This document shows, one piece after another, positions 35,460 to 43,009 of a stretch of 64,000 bases of DNA. How positions within the stretch are numbered: the stretch's first letter is position 1; every line of letters begins with the position of its first letter. The notes beneath the pieces are model-generated. The model worked only from the letters and a program-made list of their open reading frames with translations. It had not been told where the DNA came from and did no database searches. A program made the position numbers and the translations under genes. Source of the DNA: Nitrospinia bacterium (GTDB lineage: Bacteria > Nitrospinota > Nitrospinia > Nitrospinales > JAJDAT01); NCBI GenBank assembly GCA_029261715.1, contig JAJDAT010000014.1, positions 1 through 64,000 on the forward strand, written 5' to 3'.

Positions 35460-37430
35460 TTATTTCGCTTTGTTTAAGCTAATTTTTAGTGTCTCTTTTA
35501 ATTTTTTTTCAATGTCCAATGCCATAGAGTTTTGAGGGTCCAACCTTAAAACATTTTCCATGCTTTGAAGAGAATCGGATAATTTATTTGACCTTATATA
35601 GGACAATCCCACGAGAAGCCAAATTTTTGCCTGGTTTGGATCTAATTTTAGGGAATTTTGAAATTGAACCTGAGCGGATTCAAACTTGCCTAAATCAAAA
35701 TAAAAACTCCCCAAGCGATTTATGTATGGTGTGTAAGTAGGTTTAAACTTGATAGATTTTAAATAATATTTTTCAGCTTCAGGGTAATTTTTCTTTTTAA
35801 AATAAATCAAACCCAAAAAATGATGAATTTTAGGATCCTTGGGGTAATGCCTTCTATAATTTTCAAAATGAATTAACGCTTGATCCCATTCCTTTAAATC
35901 AAAATAAGTTTTTCCAAGTAAATAAAAAAAGCTAGAACCTGGATCTTCCTCAAAGTCTAAAATGGGTTTCAGATAATTTAAAGCTCTAGAAGCATTTCCA
36001 TCCTCCAATAAAATGATAGCCAACTGTAATCGCACTTCAAAGTTCTTTGGAAACTTTTGCAAATAATCATTAAAAGTTTTTATGGCTTCCGCACGCTGAT
36101 TATTATTCTTTTGAAAAATACCTTCCATGAAAAGCGTGTAACCCATACGATCTAAAAATGGTTTAATTCTTGAATTAGAAATAGAGATCTGATCGATCCA
36201 TTTGGAATCCATTAAGTCGATTTTAATTTCCCTGAGATTGCCTTTAAATGAAATTATTTTTTTTTCCATTAAAGCGTTAAAAACCATGAAAGCCGCCAAG
36301 CGATGGCCCGCAGGGGTCCAATGGATATGGTTTGGAAAGTTTAAAGGAATGGCTTGAGTACTTTGAAATTGGATCATTGGTTCGAAAAAATCTAACCAAG
36401 CTGAGCTTTTCCTTTCTTTCAAAGAAGTTAATTTTGCACTTTCGCTTCTTTGATTTAGTTTTAAGATTTCTTCCCTGGCTGGAATTCTTAGGAAAAGTGT
36501 CTTGGAGTTTAGTCTTTCCGCTAAGTTTATGAATTGATCAAGAGCTAGGCTATAAACATCCCATTTCACATTTTTTAATAAAGAATCTCTTATACTCCCG
36601 TTAGGAGAAACCCAATCGATTTTGCTCTTATCAGGCAGATTTAAACTTGATACTAACGAAGAAATGTTAGTTTTTTCAGATTCGCTATCAAAAAAATTTT
36701 CGATGTTATTTAATTCTCTACGATATATTTTTTCAAACCCGCGGAAAGTATGAAAGTGATTAAACAAACTGTCATAAAATGACAAATTATGTATAAAACC
36801 TAGTGCGAAAACGGCAAAGCGATTAAGATAAAAATTGAAGCGAAACTCTTTCACAAAAATACGAACTGAATTTTCTAAAATGGTTTCGGCCCTAAATTCT
36901 TCGGCTTCATATTTTTTTAAATCCATAGTGGAAAATTCACCGCGATGCTCATAAATAATGACCAGGTCTGGACTGTATTTGTAGCCTTCGTTTTTTAAGT
37001 AAGTATAAAATTCGGGTAATTCCCAAAGATTTTTTCCAGCATTGATAACTTCAAATTTTTGTCCAGGAATACGATTATTCAGAATCTTATTTAAGTAGAA
37101 CGCAAAAGTTTCGTCATTGTTAACTCCAGATGCGGCAAAAATCGACCCTCCTATGCAAAGTATTCGAAAAGTGTTAGGTGGCTTTTTATATTCAACTTTT
37201 TGAAAAGATCTAAGTCTGTGCGAGTCGGTAATAATTTTGAATGGGAAACTGTCGAAATTAACCTTAACATCCAAGTTTTTTTGAAAAGCAGTGGGTAGAT
37301 CGAAAGCAACTGTCGTATGATTTTCAAAATATGGCTGAGGTAAAAATATTCTAAGAAAAATCTCTACACAAAAAACAACGCTAAAAAAGATTAACAATAC
37401 GCAAAAGAATATTTTAATTAACCAATTCAT
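35460..37430 (-). CDS. SGNH-hydrolase-like protein with C-terminal TPR array
   Basis: The 656-residue protein has an N-terminal membrane helix (FFCVLLIFFSVVFCVEIFL). A GDSL/SGNH-like domain runs from about residue 85 to 395: block I reads ILCIGGSIFAASGVN with the candidate Ser, a middle block reads EVINAGKN, and the end reads NHIHWTPAGHRLAA with the catalytic-type His. At least five TPR units follow (about 425-640), for example YLLGKTYFDLKEWDQALIHF and HHFLGLIYFKKKNYPEAEKY. Relatives act on acetyl or lipid groups of surface glycans, though this is not shown here. The gene converges on the glycosyltransferase gene. Confidence 0.75.
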   Translation of the reverse strand: MNWLIKIFFCVLLIFFSVVFCVEIFLRIFLPQPYFENHTTVAFDLPTAFQKNLDVKVNFDSFPFKIITDSHRLRSFQKVEYKKPPNTFRILCIGGSIFAASGVNNDETFAFYLNKILNNRIPGQKFEVINAGKNLWELPEFYTYLKNEGYKYSPDLVIIYEHRGEFSTMDLKKYEAEEFRAETILENSVRIFVKEFRFNFYLNRFAVFALGFIHNLSFYDSLFNHFHTFRGFEKIYRRELNNIENFFDSESEKTNISSLVSSLNLPDKSKIDWVSPNGSIRDSLLKNVKWDVYSLALDQFINLAERLNSKTLFLRIPAREEILKLNQRSESAKLTSLKERKSSAWLDFFEPMIQFQSTQAIPLNFPNHIHWTPAGHRLAAFMVFNALMEKKIISFKGNLREIKIDLMDSKWIDQISISNSRIKPFLDRMGYTLFMEGIFQKNNNQRAEAIKTFNDYLQKFPKNFEVRLQLAIILLEDGNASRALNYLKPILDFEEDPGSSFFYLLGKTYFDLKEWDQALIHFENYRRHYPKDPKIHHFLGLIYFKKKNYPEAEKYYLKSIKFKPTYTPYINRLGSFYFDLGKFESAQVQFQNSLKLDPNQAKIWLLVGLSYIRSNKLSDSLQSMENVLRLDPQNSMALDIEKKLKETLKISLNKAK

Positions 37431-37619
37431 CGAAATTTTGGCTCCATTAAGCTTACAGGTATGGTTTTTTAGTATCTGATTTCTTTGATGGGCAGGGTGA
37501 TTTAAGCGCTATTGGTTAAGTACCTCTCCACAATCAGGACTTTAGTTCGATTGCCCTGAAGCTACCAGCCTTAGAACGGTGTTTCACGTGATGGAACAAT
37601 TCAACGCTTCAGAATGGAA

Positions 37620-37835
37620 AAAACCTCGAGCGCTAGTTCAGCCACACTCTGTTCATGCCCCAGGATATAGAGCAATTGGTGAAGCGGATTATCGAGCTGC
37701 AAATTCAAAATAACAGCTAAGATTATCGTAGAATAACGGCATTATTGCAAAGGGAAGCTTAGAATGTGAATCGGAATCCCTTTGGCGTCTTAGCGGGTTG
37801 CAAGGTGCAACTGCAACAATCTAAGCTCAATCTGT
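37620..37835 (+). pseudogene. IS3-family transposase (OrfB) remnant
   Basis: The frame from ATG at 37655 reads MPQDIEQLVKRIIELQIQNN, then a stop, then DYRRITALLQREA, another stop, and NVNRN. Shifting frame gives LWRLSGLQ and, back again, KVQLQQSK. This is the IIELxxxYxxYGYRRITALLRREGxxVNHKRVxRLWRxEGLKVPQKQPK block just before the catalytic domain of IS3-family OrfB proteins, with stops and shifts. No intact catalytic DDE part or inverted repeats are seen. The element is dead and only about 200 bases remain. Confidence 0.6.
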
Positions 37836-37867
37836 CATTACTGAATGATCAGTTTTGTCTTTAATGC

Positions 37868-37937
37868 TCCAGATTATGCATTTTAATAAATCACTGCCAA
37901 ATGTGGCTTTTAGCCTTTTTAATGCATTATTTTATTA
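37868..37937 (+). repeat. Diverged direct repeat, copy 2
   Basis: Second copy of the sequence at 35346-35416, also starting CAGATTATGC and ending TGCATTATTTTAT. It lies just after the IS3-type remnant and ahead of the moaA leader; the frame ends in TAA right after the shared part (NALFY then stop). Origin unknown. Confidence 0.55.
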
Positions 37938-38033
37938 AAAAGTTTATAATCACCTAATAAGATAGAAGAACTTTTGAGACTTTTTGTTTTTAAAGCAAAG
38001 CATATTGCTTTTTAGAATTAATTTTAACTTTCG

Positions 38034-38112
38034 CAACGATTAACTCCTAAAGAAATGGGATTTTCCCACCTGGATAGGTTGGTTTAATCGTTGGAATTAG
38101 AAAATTAAGGAA
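38034..38112 (+). ncRNA. Structured leader of moaA, candidate cis-regulatory RNA
   Basis: A 10-bp perfect stem (CAACGATTAA at 38034-38043 with TTAATCGTTG at 38084-38093) encloses two further hairpins: TGGGA/TCCCA (38056-38068, 3-base loop) and ACCT/AGGT (38068-38079), making a three-way-junction-like fold. The junction strand holds CTCCT (38044-38048), part of which can pair with AGGA of the ribosome-binding site (38108-38111) ahead of the moaA ATG. This layout suits translational control by a riboswitch-like leader. moaA leaders in other bacteria carry the Moco RNA motif; I cannot confirm a match to it from sequence alone. Confidence 0.45.
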
Positions 38113-38117
38113 ACGTT

Positions 38118-39131
38118 ATGACAACTTCAAAAGAATCCCTACCCACTCAACTAGTGGATGGCATGGGCAGAACTATCGTTAATTTGCGCGTTTCCGTTAC
38201 AGATCGGTGTAATTTCCGGTGTACCTATTGTATGCCAGCCGACAACGTTGAATTCATGAATCGTAGCAATCTTCTATCATTTGAAGAAATTGTTCGAGTT
38301 GTCAATATAGTTTCAAAAATGGGAATTCGTAGAATTAGGCTTACTGGCGGCGAGCCTTTGATGCGAAAAGACTTGTCTCAATTAATCCGAATGATAAAAG
38401 ACGTTGACCTTATTGAAGATATAGCGATGACAACCAATGCTTATTTTCTTAAAGAACACGCACAAGAGCTTAAAGACGCTGGTCTTAAAAGGTTAAATGT
38501 AAGTCTAGACGCGTTAGACCCAGAAAAATTTAAAGAAGTCAATCGACGCGATTGCCTTGAACAAGTTTTAGAAGGACTGAAAGAAGCAAATCGAGTCGGT
38601 TTTAAATCCATCAAAATTAACGCGGTAGCAGTTCGAAATTTTTCCGAAACAGAAATAATGGATCTTATCGAAATGGGGCGCTCCGATGGCTTTGAAATTC
38701 GTTTTATTGAATTTATGCCTCTCGATGCAGACAGATCATGGGAAAGAGAAAAAGTCCTATTTGGTCATGAAATATTGGATTCTATTCGAAAGAAATACGA
38801 TTTAGTTCCTGTAGATAATTCTTTAGATATTGGTCCCGCAAGCGAATACAACTTCGCCGATGGGAAAGGAAAAATTGGCATAATTACGGCAGTTAGCAAC
38901 CCATTTTGTGATCACTGTAACCGAATTCGGATGACGGCGGACGGTAAATTACGCACATGCCTATTTTCGACCAATGAGCATAATCTAAAAGATCTTATAC
39001 GTAATGGAGCAAGCGACGAAGATATTGGGAAAGCAGTTCACGACGCGGTTCTAATCAAAGAACCCGGACATAAAATCAATCTGGATAGTTTTGAGCAACC
39101 AGAAAGAGCTATGTACGCGATTGGAGGTTAA
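38118..39131 (+). CDS. moaA: GTP 3',8-cyclase MoaA
   Basis: A radical SAM enzyme (337 residues) that makes the first precursor of molybdenum cofactor from GTP. The N-terminal cluster motif is CNFRCTYC (Cys31, Cys35, Cys38), followed by RIRLTGGEPLMRKDL and the NVSLDAL strand. The C-terminal cluster that binds substrate is in FCDHCNRIRMTADGKLRTC. Most MoaA proteins end in GG for activation of the radical, and this one ends MYAIGG. AAGGA is about seven bases before the ATG. No moaC or other cofactor genes are adjacent. The transcript ends at a strong terminator. Confidence 0.97.
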   Translation: MTTSKESLPTQLVDGMGRTIVNLRVSVTDRCNFRCTYCMPADNVEFMNRSNLLSFEEIVRVVNIVSKMGIRRIRLTGGEPLMRKDLSQLIRMIKDVDLIEDIAMTTNAYFLKEHAQELKDAGLKRLNVSLDALDPEKFKEVNRRDCLEQVLEGLKEANRVGFKSIKINAVAVRNFSETEIMDLIEMGRSDGFEIRFIEFMPLDADRSWEREKVLFGHEILDSIRKKYDLVPVDNSLDIGPASEYNFADGKGKIGIITAVSNPFCDHCNRIRMTADGKLRTCLFSTNEHNLKDLIRNGASDEDIGKAVHDAVLIKEPGHKINLDSFEQPERAMYAIGG

Positions 39132-39222
39132 AATCCTCAAAAGTGAACTCTCAAGTAATTCCAATTCATAACCGTTAAAAAACATATAGGGCTTTATCTC
39201 CAACCTGCCCTTACCTTCTCCA

Positions 39223-39261
39223 CTAGGGGCGACTTTAGTAAGTCGTCCCTAGAACTTTTTT
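39223..39261 (+). terminator. Rho-independent terminator of moaA
   Basis: A 13-bp stem with one G-T pair (39223-39235 with 39240-39252; CTAGGGGCGACTT arm) closes a TAGT loop and is followed by AAC and six T. It separates moaA from the sulfur transferase gene. Confidence 0.93.
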
Positions 39262-39310
39262 ATCCCCTCTTTTTATGATAACGTAAAGAAAAAATCCTTT
39301 GCTTATCAAA

Positions 39311-40129
39311 ATGACCTTAAAAGAAAAACAAGTTCAATTAGAAGCTATTTTGAGCAGAATGGGAAGCGTTGTAGTCGCCTACTCAGGCGGAGTTGATAGC
39401 GCACTTTTGTTGGCTGTAGCCTCTAAAGTTTTAGGCTCGCGTGTTATTGCCGCTACTGGCGAATCTGATAGTTTACCGTCCAGAGAAATGGAACAGGCAA
39501 AAGAGTTAGCTCTTGAATTGGGAGTTGAACATAAAATAATTTCTACCCAAGAAATGAACTCTGAAGCTTACTTGTCCAATCCACAAAACCGCTGTTATCA
39601 TTGCAAAACAGAGCTTTATGGACAACTGAAAACTATCGCAAACGATTTAGAATTTCAAAGTATTGTTAATGGAATCAATTTAGATGATATGAACGATTAT
39701 CGTCCTGGGATTCTTGCGGCAAAAGAAGCCAACGTTTTTAGCCCACTTCGAGATGCTGGTTTCAATAAACAAGATGTTAGAGATTTAGCTCGTTTAATTA
39801 ATTTACCCGTATGGGGAAAGCCTGCAGCAGCTTGCCTTTCTTCCAGAGTTCCTTTTGGCCAACCCATCACTCCTAAAAAACTTAAAATGATCGAAGAAGC
39901 CGAGGATTATTTAATTTCCTTTAATTTTTTGCAAGTTAGAGTTCGCCACCATGGAGACATTGCTAGAATTGAGCTACCACCGGAAGAAATACCCCGGTTT
40001 TTCTCTGAAGAAATTTCAAAAAAAATCGGACTCAAATTTAAAGAACTTGGCTTTAAGTTTGTCACTATAGACATTGAAGGATATCGAACAGGAAGTTTCA
40101 ATCCTTCTACTTCAAATCAAAACGGATAA
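39311..40129 (+). CDS. larE: LarE-like ATP-dependent sacrificial sulfur transferase
   Basis: A PP-loop enzyme of about 272 residues. The PP-loop is YSGGVDSALLLAVA; ATGESDSLP follows. AACLSSRVPFG has the cysteine that in Lactobacillus LarE gives up its sulfur to the nickel-pincer cofactor. A second Cys pair (RCYHCKTELY) matches LarE-type proteins that may instead bind a cluster. ATG at 39311 is preferred over an in-frame TTG at 39299. larB and larC are not adjacent, so it may serve another sulfur-transfer pathway. It is followed nine bases later by a small membrane protein gene. Confidence 0.88.
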   Translation: MTLKEKQVQLEAILSRMGSVVVAYSGGVDSALLLAVASKVLGSRVIAATGESDSLPSREMEQAKELALELGVEHKIISTQEMNSEAYLSNPQNRCYHCKTELYGQLKTIANDLEFQSIVNGINLDDMNDYRPGILAAKEANVFSPLRDAGFNKQDVRDLARLINLPVWGKPAAACLSSRVPFGQPITPKKLKMIEEAEDYLISFNFLQVRVRHHGDIARIELPPEEIPRFFSEEISKKIGLKFKELGFKFVTIDIEGYRTGSFNPSTSNQNG

Positions 40130-40138
40130 TCTAACAAA

Positions 40139-40372
40139 ATGTGGAAAGTAGAACTAAGACCTGAGATCAAAAGAGAATTAAAAAAACCAGAACTTTTTGC
40201 CGACGGACTAGCTAACGTCTACACAGGTCTTACCATTGCAATGGCAGGGGTAGTTTTTATGTGTATTTTAGTTTTTGTTAGGCCTGATGATAGCTTAAAA
40301 CCCACTTGGGTTATATTGATAGGGCTGGGAGTTATCGCTTGGGGAGAATGGCAAAAATTTCGCGCAAAATAA
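40139..40372 (+). CDS. Small two-helix membrane protein, unknown function
   Basis: This 77-residue protein has a charged start (WKVELRPEIKRELKKPELFA) and two hydrophobic helices (about 29-47 and 55-70), ending WQKFRAK. It starts nine bases after larE, so it is likely co-transcribed. I do not recognise the family. Its compact length and clean helix pattern support a real gene rather than a chance frame. Confidence 0.65.
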   Translation: MWKVELRPEIKRELKKPELFADGLANVYTGLTIAMAGVVFMCILVFVRPDDSLKPTWVILIGLGVIAWGEWQKFRAK

Positions 40373-40401
40373 TCCCTATTTCAATATTGATTGATTAACC
40401 T

Positions 40402-41028
40402 TTATATCGGAAACGGCTTACCTGCTTTTGGTTTTCTTTTCTCATAAGATGTTGAAAAAACCGCAGACCTGAATTGACCGTAATCCCTTCTCTCTTCCTC
40501 CCAACAAATCGAATCTGAAAACTCGCGTAAAGCCATCCAACCTTCACCCGTTCTTACAGTAGGCAAAATAATCGAAGAATGAAATAATACAGGATCCCAT
40601 TGCCACACAAACCCCAAATAACATAAGCGAAAATCATCACCAAATTCAATTTGAGCTCTTGCCGCAGAGTTTTCCTTTATTCTATCGGAAACACAAAACA
40701 GAGACTCAGCTTTGGGCAACATGGAGAGAAAACACCTCTTAGTCTCTTTTAAATATTCCAGTGGATTTAAGGCATCTTCTCCGGAAACAAAATTTAACGT
40801 CATAATTGGAGAATAAAAATTTGGGTTCAGATCAGATTTTTTATAAATATAAGTCATTTTGTCTCCCAAACCCTTAGCTTTTTTAACTAAAACAGCTAAA
40901 ACTCCGCCAACTTCCGAAGTGTTTTCGAGCTTAGAAAAGTTAGAACCATTTGTAGCGTCAAACTTTTGTATTTCGAAACCTTCAGGAACCTCAAATGAAC
41001 TTTTCCCAACTTGAATTCTCAATTCCAA
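40402..41028 (-). CDS. Small conserved-looking protein in the T6SS cargo block, possibly DcrB/DUF1795-like
   Basis: A 208-residue soluble protein with no signal peptide. The N-terminus (QVGKSSFEVPEGFEIQKFDA) and alternating beta strands resemble DcrB/DUF1795 proteins, a family that includes the EagR chaperones which hold T6SS effector helices. The match is weak and by pattern only; the sequence around VSDRIKENSAARAQIEFGDD and LGFVWQWDPVLFHSS is not diagnostic. It is the last gene of the T6SS run, 24 bases after the methyltransferase gene, so a chaperone or immunity role is possible. No terminator is seen after it. Confidence 0.5.
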   Translation of the reverse strand: MELRIQVGKSSFEVPEGFEIQKFDATNGSNFSKLENTSEVGGVLAVLVKKAKGLGDKMTYIYKKSDLNPNFYSPIMTLNFVSGEDALNPLEYLKETKRCFLSMLPKAESLFCVSDRIKENSAARAQIEFGDDFRLCYLGFVWQWDPVLFHSSIILPTVRTGEGWMALREFSDSICWEEERRDYGQFRSAVFSTSYEKRKPKAGKPFPI

Positions 41029-41052
41029 AGTCCTTCTCTCCAGAAATTTCTT

Positions 41053-42138
41053 TTATGAACTTTCTTTTTCTGCTGCAAGTAGATGCACTTGATACTTCAT
41101 TACGCTTCTCTCATGTAATCTAACAGTCCAGGGTTCTGAATCTTTTTCAGCTATCAACTTGAGTCCATTGATTCTTGCTGGATTGTTACCATCCTTGAAC
41201 AAATCTTTAATATGGGCTTCACTTCTTCCTTGATTATCAGATCGTTGCGAATGTCCACCTATCCAGGACTCAACTGAAGTAGCGGAGGAAGACCAATCAT
41301 AGGGCGAAGCTATCATGACCTTTCCATTATCCAATAATATTCTTTCTATGCTTTCCAAATGCGCATGAGGAGAGGAAACACAATCGATTAAATTTAAGCT
41401 AGAGGCTAAAGAAAAACTACGACTTGAAAAGGGCAGCGCCAATGCATCACAAACCCAAAAATCAACACAATCACGGTTTTTAAAATTGACGCAGAATTCT
41501 CGTCGATCAAATACCATTCCCACTCTTCTTCTAGGATAAGAAATCGATCCGGTATTCAAAACATCCAATGCCGTTTTAAGCATGGAAAAATTTAAATCCA
41601 CACCTAACACAAGATCGTTTCTTTGTTCCGCCAAGGCAAAGGTAGAACGCCCTGCCGAGCACCCGATGTCAATCATCGGGCCTTGAGGAATTTCCCCAAT
41701 CAATTCCATCCCCGTTCTAAAAAGAGTTGCAATACCACCTGGTATAGCATCATCTTGTTTATCTTCTAGTGGGTCTAGGTCTCCATAATGACCATGAACA
41801 TACGAACTCAAATGCTGTCGATGAACATCTAAGGCTGCTCCAGGGCCACAACAATCGCCAAGAAGACTCTCAACCGTTTCCCCTAAATCATTTCTCATCA
41901 TAATGGGAAAAATAAACTGAGAAATGTACGACTTTAAATCTGGAAGGATGATGGGAATGCCATCTATTATAGGGTACTCGCTTTGGCATCCTTTATCGGA
42001 ACAAACCAAAACTCCTTCAAAAACGTCGCCTTTAGTTTCGCGATTTACTGTTCTTAAGCTTAATAAACTTTCTTTTGAAGAATTGCTTAAGCAAAAAGGA
42101 CAGATTGGCTTTAAAGTTTCAAAGTGTCGTAATTTCAA
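41053..42138 (-). CDS. Trm112-like zinc domain plus SAM methyltransferase
   Basis: The 361-residue protein begins with a zinc-ribbon-like domain (about 14-75: CPFCLSNSS, then VCSDKGCQSEYPIIDGIPII), the pattern of Trm112-type domains that sit beside methyltransferases. A Rossmann methyltransferase follows, with motif I IDIGCSAGRSTFALAE, motif II LGVDLNFSMLKTAL and a motif IV-like WVCDALALPF. The substrate is not predictable. It starts four bases after the PAAR gene, so it belongs to the T6SS cargo block. It could modify a T6SS component, modify a secreted partner, or be a cargo enzyme itself. No toxin motif is seen. Confidence 0.8.
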   Translation of the reverse strand: MKLRHFETLKPICPFCLSNSSKESLLSLRTVNRETKGDVFEGVLVCSDKGCQSEYPIIDGIPIILPDLKSYISQFIFPIMMRNDLGETVESLLGDCCGPGAALDVHRQHLSSYVHGHYGDLDPLEDKQDDAIPGGIATLFRTGMELIGEIPQGPMIDIGCSAGRSTFALAEQRNDLVLGVDLNFSMLKTALDVLNTGSISYPRRRVGMVFDRREFCVNFKNRDCVDFWVCDALALPFSSRSFSLASSLNLIDCVSSPHAHLESIERILLDNGKVMIASPYDWSSSATSVESWIGGHSQRSDNQGRSEAHIKDLFKDGNNPARINGLKLIAEKDSEPWTVRLHERSVMKYQVHLLAAEKESS

Positions 42139-42142
42139 ATAA

Positions 42143-42526
42143 CTAACCGTTAATTATAACTGTTGGACAACCTGGAGGTAGAATTTTCCCGACCGGGCCT
42201 GGTATTGGCGCAACACAACTTGCATGAGCAGTCATATCGTCCACTCTGGCTGCTGGAGGACCGCCAACCATTACGGTACTTGAACCTTTTACAACTGTTC
42301 CTGGTCCACCAGGAACACAACCAGGCAACATACAGGGCATTGTTGTACTTCCAACATTCGCGGCGGGCAAATTCCCAATAAGCACCGTAGGGGCTCCCGA
42401 TATTATCGCCAAAGGCAACCCTGGATGTGGAACTGGCGTTGGACTAGGAGCTGGAGGATGAATGGGAGCATGACAATGAGGAGCGTCTTGCTTTACTAAA
42501 TCAGTCATTCGAGCTGCTGCAGGCAT
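42143..42526 (-). CDS. PAAR-domain spike-tip protein
   Basis: A 127-residue protein that caps the VgrG trimer with a sharp cone. It has the proline- and glycine-rich beta-turn repeats of the family: APTVLIGNLPAANVGSTTMP, STVMVGGPPAARVDDMTAH, CPTVIING, with His and Cys residues for the zinc site at the tip (CMLPGC, HASC). It has no C-terminal effector extension. It follows the free spike protein gene by 13 bases. Confidence 0.93.
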   Translation of the reverse strand: MPAAARMTDLVKQDAPHCHAPIHPPAPSPTPVPHPGLPLAIISGAPTVLIGNLPAANVGSTTMPCMLPGCVPGGPGTVVKGSSTVMVGGPPAARVDDMTAHASCVAPIPGPVGKILPPGCPTVIING

Positions 42527-42539
42527 GGCTTTCCTCTTC

Positions 42540-42932
42540 CTAATTTAAATAGATAAGTTTACCCACCACCTTCACGTTCTCAGTGGATCGAATGTCCATT
42601 TGCTTTTCAGAATCAATTTTCAATTTTCCTCCGCTTTCCAATGAAGTTTCTTCATCTGCCTTTATTTCGACTTGCTTTGCCCGTAAAGAAATTTTTTCCG
42701 AAGCTTTTAAATCTAGACTACCGCACTCCAAAGATAACGTCGGTCCATCTTTAGTTAATCTAACTTTAAGCTCTAATTTTCCATCTGGAGAAAAAACTTC
42801 TAATTCTTCTTCGCCATTTATCTTCACAGAAATAGACCGACCAGAGGGTAAATTTATCTCCTTATCGCCGTTTTGAAGTCTATTAGATGAGTCTGTAATA
42901 TCCTTCTTTTTTAAAGGAACGTTTTTAGACAT
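42540..42932 (-). CDS. Free beta-helix protein resembling the VgrG C-terminal spike
   Basis: This 130-residue protein has a charged start and then a run of short alternating strands: FSPDGKLELKVRLTKDGPTL, LKASEKISLRAKQVEIKADE, SGGKLKIDSEKQMDIRSTEN, VKVVGKLIYLN. This pattern, with the closing VxGKxIxLN, is that of the triple-stranded beta-helix (DUF2345-like) at the end of VgrG and of phage spikes. Its place between the radical SAM and PAAR genes suggests that it adds a section to the spike between VgrG and PAAR. I cannot name a closer family. Confidence 0.6.
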   Translation of the reverse strand: MSKNVPLKKKDITDSSNRLQNGDKEINLPSGRSISVKINGEEELEVFSPDGKLELKVRLTKDGPTLSLECGSLDLKASEKISLRAKQVEIKADEETSLESGGKLKIDSEKQMDIRSTENVKVVGKLIYLN

Positions 42933-43009
42933 ATTATTTTCTCAAGTTTCAAATTTTAAAAACCTTAACAAACTTACAAGTTAAATTTTAATACTTTAAC
43001 TTCATTCAA

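Noticed and set aside
35323-35535. 70-codon plus-strand frame after the glycosyltransferase gene
   Set aside because: It overlaps the end of the SGNH-TPR gene on the other strand. Only its first half matches the diverged repeat, so I list the repeat but not a gene.
37480-37580. Possible tRNA gene (a TTAGTTCGATT stretch recalls a T-arm)
   Set aside because: No acceptor stem, anticodon arm or full GGTTCGAATCC-type T-arm can be built around it.
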